A stretch of 63,448 nucleotides of DNA from JAWKNZ01 sp041391425 (GTDB lineage: Bacteria; Bdellovibrionota_B; Oligoflexia; Oligoflexales; JAWKNZ01), in contig JAWKNZ010000019.1 in assembly GCA_041391425.1 (NCBI GenBank), positions 1 to 63,448 of the forward strand, read 5' to 3'. A program made the position numbers and the translations under genes. Shown one piece after another: positions 58,801 to 63,448 of the stretch. How positions within the stretch are numbered: position 1 is the first letter of the stretch; each line of letters opens with the position of its first letter. The notes under the pieces are model-generated. The model made no database searches, was not told where the DNA came from, and saw only the letters and a program-made list of their open reading frames with translations.

Positions 58801-59478
58801 ATAAACCTATCGTTATCGTTGATCCAAGGTCTTCTGGTCAAGCTGGCACCAGCCTTTAGAGCTTGTGGTGTGCCGGTGTGCAATCACCTTAGAACCGATT
58901 AAACAGAGGCCGGGATTTGCAACAGACGTGAGGCACTTAGATTTTGATGAAGTTATACCTTATCAGTCTTGATTATACGAAAAAGACTTTAGATGCATTG
59001 GGAATTCGCTGGGGTGCAGCTCATAATGAGTTATGCTTACAAAAAATGGGCCTCGTTTAATTGAATCCGGTGCGAGAATGCTAGGAGGGCCAACTGTTGG
59101 ATTTTCTCGGGTAGCTACAGGAAGTAGTCAGGCCGATAGAATGGTTGAGGCTTATCTTAATGGAGATGTGCGAAGTAGTGAATATAAATTGAAAACGTCA
59201 GTGATGCCGGTTTTTTGAAGTCTCCGATACATGGAATAATGTCAAATGTTGAGATGTTTGACGAAGTTTCTAAGTTCCCGACCTTGCATAGCAAATTTAT
59301 TTGGTATAAAAATGGTGACATTGTCCCTCAAACCGTAGATTACTTAACAAGTATGGGTATTGTTGCTTTGGCAGGAGAGCGTGAGGCTATGCTTCTAGAT
59401 TACAAAAAAATTCGTGAGTTAGAAGCGGATTGGATTGATAAATTTTGTAAATCCAGAGCCGCTAATATAATCATATAG
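58797..59478 (+). pseudogene. ATP-grasp ligase remnant with internal deletion
   Basis: The N-terminal KPIVIVDPRSSGQAG and, after a shift, ITLEPIKQRPGFATDVRHLD are the pre-ATP-grasp domain of L-amino-acid ligases. The frame then jumps to KTLDALGIRWGAAHNE and GPRLIESGARMLGGPTVGFS near the end of the ATP-grasp domain. About 200 central residues, including the ATP lid, are deleted, and several frame changes follow. GTG 58797 (AGGAG upstream) overlaps the MFS stop, so the gene belonged to the same operon. Confidence 0.85.
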
Positions 59479-59588
59479 GTTCGATTTTAAAGCCTTCCTT
59501 AGTTAAATAGCAGAATTGACTAAGTTCGTTAAATTTTGCTATCCTTCCTTGAAAAATAAATTCATATCGAGGTTATAAAAGGTTATAC

Positions 59589-59993
59589 TTGAATAAAAAG
59601 GGTTATGATCATGTTACCTTAATTATAACCGGAGGCCTTCGCATGCCTGCGGATTTTGCAAAAGCTCTTGCTCTCGGAGCTGATGGGGTTGCTGTGTCAA
59701 ATGCGGCTATGCAAGCAATAGGTTGTGTGGCGGCACGAATGTGTAATACTAATAACTGTCCTGCCGGAATAGCAACTCAGAACCCTGAGTTAAGAAAAAA
59801 AATTAACGTTCAAGAAGCATCTCAAAGGCTCACTAGGTTTTTTCATGCATCCACCGAATTGATGAAGTTACTTGCTCGGGCTTGTGGCCATTCTCATCTA
59901 AGTCAGTTCTCAATAAATGACCTAACTACGTGGAAGAAGGAAATGAGTGAGCTTTCAGGAGTTAAGTTTAGTGGCGTCGTTAGTTACTTGTAA
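59589..59993 (+). pseudogene. Glutamate-synthase-like FMN protein, C-terminal fragment
   Basis: 134 codons: VTLIITGGLRMPADFAKALA, LGADGVAVSNAAMQAIGC, CNTNNCPAGIATQNPELR, LMKLLARACGHSHLSQFS. This is the FMN/3Fe-4S-binding end of glutamate synthase large-subunit-like proteins, with conserved Cys in C-x5-C. The N-terminal two thirds are absent; 110 bp of non-coding DNA precede it. It is a relic, not a gene start. Confidence 0.8.
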
Positions 59994-60105
59994 TTTTAGT
60001 TGAAGTACACACGCAACATTCTAACAAGAATTGATGCGTGTTAGGGATGCTTCGAGATGGCTGAAACCATCAAAATATCTATTTACTCAGCGGTAAATAT
60101 CTACA

Positions 60106-60489
60106 TTACCAATGCCAGATGTGATAATAACCTTGCATTAATTTTGAAATTTGGTTTCTAGAAATACCTTCTATTTCAGGTATGAGTTCGCTATGGTCGA
60201 TTCCCCTTTCGATGGCATCGTCAGTGATATAAAGCACTTTAGCGCCAGCTTGGATTAACGATTTTAAGTCTTCATGGAATTTATTTGGGAAAGGGATATG
60301 GGCATCACCAAAAGCTAAGGGCATTGGGTTTTGCGATTTAACGCCGTAGTTAACAGAATTTTCTACTAGTAGGATATCAGAATTTAAGCCACTTTTACGA
60401 ATGGCATGGATGAGCCATAATGAGGTGTCATCTTGCTCTTCCAGTGTTGCTCGATAAGCAGTATTGATAATATTAAGGGATGTTCGCAT
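60106..60489 (-). CDS. DsrE-family protein
   Basis: 127 residues of the DsrE/F fold: AIRKSGLNSDILLVENSVNY early and SLIQAGAKVLYITDDAIERG in the centre. Cys that carry sulphur in TusD/DsrE are not visible, so the role may be structural or signalling. GAGAGGCG precedes ATG 60489. Third of three DsrE-like genes in a row. Confidence 0.8.
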   Translation of the reverse strand: MRTSLNIINTAYRATLEEQDDTSLWLIHAIRKSGLNSDILLVENSVNYGVKSQNPMPLAFGDAHIPFPNKFHEDLKSLIQAGAKVLYITDDAIERGIDHSELIPEIEGISRNQISKLMQGYYHIWHW

Positions 60490-60512
60490 TTATTAACGCC
60501 TCTCTTGTTTGT

Positions 60513-60923
60513 TTATCTAGTTGTTGCTATAACCAGTGTCTTATCAGACTGATTTACCATTTTAGCAAATTGTGGAGGGCCTCCTCTCTCTGGTCCTTTT
60601 TCCCATTCCCCGACACCCCTTTCGTCGACACAAAATCCGCAATTAACCCATTTTAAATTGACATTGTTTTTGTCAGCTAATTGGAAAAGGCCGGCAATTA
60701 GGTCTTTGGTTAGAGGGTGTTTCTCTTCTTCTATACTTGTCTCTTTTACAGGATTTGGATGTCCTTTTTGGTGTTTAAAAGTTAGCGCGGTAGCACCTTC
60801 ATATGCGAATACATTTACATGGTGTCCTTGATTTAAAGTTGCCTCAATAAGTCTGAGTGCTGTTGCAGTATTTGAGGATTCGTATGGAGGATCCATGAGT
60901 AAAATTGTCAGTGATTTTGACAT
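60513..60923 (-). CDS. DsrE/TusD-like protein
   Basis: 136 residues. LTILLMDPPYESSNTATALR, then VNVFAYEGATALTF and NNVNLKWVNCGFCVDERGV, with a C-x-x-C in the place of the sulphur-carrying Cys of TusD/DsrE (VNCGFC near residue 94). It could accept persulphide sulphur. AAGGAAACC precedes ATG 60923. Middle gene of the trio. Confidence 0.85.
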   Translation of the reverse strand: MSKSLTILLMDPPYESSNTATALRLIEATLNQGHHVNVFAYEGATALTFKHQKGHPNPVKETSIEEEKHPLTKDLIAGLFQLADKNNVNLKWVNCGFCVDERGVGEWEKGPERGGPPQFAKMVNQSDKTLVIATTR

Positions 60924-60952
60924 GAGGTTTCCTTTCGCAGTTTAATGCTTAG

Positions 60953-61285
60953 TTAGTGCCAAATTGGAGTTCGATTTTCTTCCATAGTTAGTGCGGCTAA
61001 TGTTGAAATCGGAGTTGGTTTAATTGCGTCATGTATCATTTCTGGAAGGATTCCTCTTTCTTCTAAAGAGTAATCATCGGCATATATCTTTATATTTTCT
61101 TTACCAAGCAATTGATTAAACGTGGTTTGTGCCGATTTTTTTCTGCAAGTAAACACGCCATTTTGTACGAGAAAGAGTGCAACATCATTTCCTTCGTTGC
61201 ATAAGTTTTCTATTAATTCAAAAACTCGTTGTGTATTAACTGATTCAGGATAGGTTTCTCGACTCGATAAATAAATACTTGCCAT
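60953..61285 (-). CDS. DsrE/TusB-like protein
   Basis: 110 residues from ATG 61285 (GGTGGGA upstream; a longer frame from 61396 lacks support). ASIYLSSRETYPESVNTQRV then NDVALFLVQNGVFTCRKKSA, with a single Cys in the loop. DsrH/TusB-like size. First gene of the trio, which together resembles a DsrEFH/TusBCD sulphur-relay set with unusual divergence. Confidence 0.8.
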   Translation of the reverse strand: MASIYLSSRETYPESVNTQRVFELIENLCNEGNDVALFLVQNGVFTCRKKSAQTTFNQLLGKENIKIYADDYSLEERGILPEMIHDAIKPTPISTLAALTMEENRTPIWH

Positions 61286-61388
61286 GTTGTCCCACCGTGT
61301 TATTCTCTGTCTGAATAGTTTTGCCCTCGTGAGGTTAAGTTCAACGCCATTAACATAGCTGTCCTTCGCATTTCTAGGCCAGCTAATT

Positions 61389-61649
61389 ATGCGCATCCAT
61401 CATGACCTTGATGAATGCCCTTCTGCAGAATCCGTCAAGTATTTTTTAGCTAGCTACTTGGAGCGTCCCTCTTTGCCTAGTTAATGGCAACCATTTACAC
61501 GTGATTTCAATCGGATGTTTCGTGATATGGAAAGAGCTTTTGTGCCTTATAGCGGAATAGGCGCCGACGACACAGGATTTTTTCCAGATTGTGATGATAT
61601 TGAAGAGACTGAAAATGAGTATCATCTTTCAATGGATGTTCCCAGCTAA
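61389..61649 (+). pseudogene. Hsp20 small heat-shock protein remnant
   Basis: Frame from ATG 61389 reads SVKYFLASYLERPSLPS, an in-frame TAA, then WQPFTRDFNRMFRDMERAF, ADDTGFFPDCDDIEETENEY and stops at MDVPS. The W-x-P-F-R-x-x-x-R-x-F-x-D start and the FFPxCDIEETxxxY strand are Hsp20 hallmarks. The alpha-crystallin domain is lost. The ATG overlaps divergently with the DsrE trio's leader. Confidence 0.8.
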
Positions 61650-62125
61650 GAACCGCGGCCCCGAAGAGCCGCGACCCGTCTTAAATGGCAGAAGATATCA
61701 CCGTATAATGAAGCCTAAGCTTTTGAACCTATGACCGTCATTGATGAATTCCCTCCTTGTTATCTTCAGAAGGACACTTTGATCAGAATATCTGACAGGA
61801 AGTGAAACCTCAAAAGTGCTTTTTTCAAAGCTCAAACAGAGAGCATCTCCGCCACCCAAGGCACTTTCTTATATGCAATTGAGATACCAATTTTTCTAAC
61901 ACTTTGTGGCAGCTAGAATCGTTATAAAACCTTGTTTATTAAGAGTTTAATTTTTTTATAGGAAGTATTTGTGATTAATTAATAACTTGCTAATATTTTG
62001 TTAATGAATTTCTGTTAGTAAACTGTTAACACCATTAAAGATATTTTCTTGATTTTGAATTTTAGCTGATTTTTTTTGTCTCAATGAAATATTTGGACAG
62101 TTATATGCAGCGTTATTATTTTAAA
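61650..62125. other. Intergenic stretch with a GC-rich hairpin
   Basis: CGCGGC at 61654 and GCCGCG at 61668 form a hairpin that stands out in AT-rich DNA, just after the Hsp20 remnant. The rest is AT-rich with no frame. Confidence 0.45.
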
Positions 62126-63409
62126 CTAAAACTGAATTTGAAGTTGTACATTACCACCATTCCAAGGCAAAAATCTTTTTTTATTGTAGGGGAAATTTTT
62201 GTATAGTTGATCGATATTCCAATTAGCGTTTAGGACTACTGAGCTTTTTTCGCCGAGAATTTTTTCCAAAGCTGTGAGTAATTTGATTTCAGTATTTTCT
62301 GATATTTGTGAAAGAGAATTTTTAGATTTTTGTAAGTGGACTCTGCTTACAAAAACTCCCCTTTGAAAGAATATTTTTTCTGTATTTATTAATGGGTTAT
62401 AGTTTAATAGGTATAGCGTAAGTTCTTTGCGCTTTATGGATTTATGTTCGGTTAATATAGGACTACTGCTAAAATTATATGCTCTAGAATAAAACTGTAT
62501 CCCTGATTTGTAAAAAGCAATTGAGCTATTTTCTGACGCAACATTATATAGGTCGAGTGAATATGTTATCCGTTTCATATTTTCAACTTCATCAGGCATT
62601 GAAATTTTTTCTAAGCCTTCTGATTTATGGTCATAGAATGAGTTTAGTATAAATTTAGTTTGTGTAGATTTTTGCCATTCTAGATGTATTTCACCTTGGC
62701 TTCTATGATAAAAATATTTTCTATCTTCAGATTGTATCTGCCAGTTTGTCGGCCTGTCGTATTCGAATTTCCCCTTTCCAACTAAGTTATTATGAATGGT
62801 GTGATTGAATTGCATTCCGATAGTGGCTGGAGTTTTTGATAGCCTATTGTCAGCTAATGGCTCTTTATAGTTATAATAGAGATCTACTTGATAGTAATAT
62901 ATTTCGATAAATTTTGTGCTGTAATCCCCAATCCCTACAGCAAAGCCAAGATCACCATGTTTTTTATGGGTATTGCCGTCTGCCAAAAGTGAAGTATAAA
63001 GAATACTCTGCCAAGCCCATTGTAATCGAAGTACTTCGTCGATCATTGCTTCGGATAAATCTTCTTTTCGTTCTCGAGTATAAAAAAAGTTTAAGGAGGT
63101 GTCAGAGGCAGAAAACAATTTGATGCTTTCTATCAAGTAAAAGCGATTGGCATTAAGACTACCTGCAGAAATTCTATATCCATTTTTGGAGTCTTCCCAT
63201 TTAGATTTAGAAGATTCGAAGAACTCATAGCTTTTGGCATCTATTACTAATTCGCTATCGGTTGGTTCTGGATCTATTTGCTCTGCATCTACATGACTAA
63301 ATCTTGCTATGACAGGACAGCTGACTATTGTTAAGGCTAATATAATGATTGATTGCTGGTAATGTAGCTTATTGTTGGCTAGCTGGTGTCTTACTATGTT
63401 TTTTAACAT
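62126..63409 (-). CDS. Outer-membrane beta-barrel protein, hypothetical
   Basis: 427 residues from ATG 63409; a longer frame from 63445 starts inside repeat R1 and is rejected. Signal peptide SIIILALTIVSCPVIA, a short acidic linker (EQIDPEPTDSELVID), then alternating aromatic/polar strands to a terminal Phe (GGNVQLQIQF), typical of barrels. No family recognised; two-residue strand patterns suggest about 16 strands. Repeat R1 lies directly upstream. Confidence 0.7.
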   Translation of the reverse strand: MLKNIVRHQLANNKLHYQQSIIILALTIVSCPVIARFSHVDAEQIDPEPTDSELVIDAKSYEFFESSKSKWEDSKNGYRISAGSLNANRFYLIESIKLFSASDTSLNFFYTRERKEDLSEAMIDEVLRLQWAWQSILYTSLLADGNTHKKHGDLGFAVGIGDYSTKFIEIYYYQVDLYYNYKEPLADNRLSKTPATIGMQFNHTIHNNLVGKGKFEYDRPTNWQIQSEDRKYFYHRSQGEIHLEWQKSTQTKFILNSFYDHKSEGLEKISMPDEVENMKRITYSLDLYNVASENSSIAFYKSGIQFYSRAYNFSSSPILTEHKSIKRKELTLYLLNYNPLINTEKIFFQRGVFVSRVHLQKSKNSLSQISENTEIKLLTALEKILGEKSSVVLNANWNIDQLYKNFPYNKKRFLPWNGGNVQLQIQF

Positions 63410-63410
63410 G

Positions 63411-63448
63411 CTAGAGGATTTCCTGACAACGAAGCAACACCGCAACCG
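63411..63448 (-). repeat. Palindromic repeat family R1, copy D (partial)
   Basis: AGGATTTCCTGACAACGAAG and what follows match the inner part of copies A-C. It starts two bases upstream of a gene start and is cut by the window edge. Confidence 0.75.

Noticed and set aside
63411..63445. Extended N-terminus of the barrel gene into the repeat
   Set aside because: The extra residues come from repeat R1; ATG 63409 gives a proper signal peptide.

Overview
The window comes from an AT-rich Gram-negative bacterium. It encodes lipoproteins, BamA/TamA-type and other outer-membrane barrels ending in Phe, and a tripartite metal efflux pump. Energy metabolism is microaerobic: a complete cbb3 oxidase locus with a fused CcoN-CcoO protein, an animal-type haem peroxidase and hemerythrin remnants. 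The CcoN-CcoO fusion and some of the small secreted proteins would fit Bdellovibrionota/Oligoflexia-like bacteria, but the phylum is a guess. There are many broken genes, an insertion sequence and several families of palindromic repeats. That pattern suggests a genome under decay, possibly host-associated, although some single-base shifts in homopolymers could be sequencing errors.

Layout. 0-6.2 kb: a partial secreted-type protein, then a minus-strand run of a SNF2 helicase, a SWIM zinc-finger protein and a frameshifted haloalkane-dehalogenase-like hydrolase. 6.2-9.1 kb: a repeat-rich graveyard with hemerythrin and four-helix-bundle (S23) pseudogenes between palindromic elements. 9.1-12 kb: a GNAT/autoinducer-synthase-like gene (5' end damaged), a haem-oxygenase-like diiron protein, an XRE regulator and an unknown gene. 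12.2-17.8 kb: a cusCBA-type Cu/Ag efflux operon. 17.9-24.2 kb: an IS-derived MITE, a truncated gene, small secreted proteins, a frameshifted haem peroxidase lipoprotein and a subtilase. 24.2-30.9 kb: ccoI-S-NO-Q-P-G, including two small genes, ccoQ and ccoS. 31-40.5 kb: a tandem-repeat palindrome, a lipoprotein alpha/beta hydrolase, two GMC oxidoreductases carrying a four-Cys motif (both frameshifted) and a fumarylacetoacetase-like protein. 40.5-50.7 kb: unknown and secreted proteins, a class-C beta-lactamase-like hydrolase, an SPW membrane protein, and broken osmC, hydrolase and ISL3 genes among palindromes.

51-63.4 kb: an intact IS5-family element, a DUF3047-like protein and a BamA/TamA-like protein. 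Divergent from the last is the most interesting locus, a translationally coupled isonitrile biosynthesis cluster: isocyanide synthase, Fe(II)/2OG oxygenase, FAD monooxygenase, MFS exporter, then an ATP-grasp ligase. The first three genes are intact; the exporter and ligase are broken. Three DsrE-like genes and a barrel protein close the window.

Working together: the Cus pump and the CcoI copper ATPase handle copper, which the cbb3 oxidase needs. The 32-40 kb block looks like an exported oxidative and hydrolytic pathway for a hydrophobic, perhaps sterol-like, substrate. The isn cluster would make a small isonitrile metabolite, a class of compounds that often bind metals.
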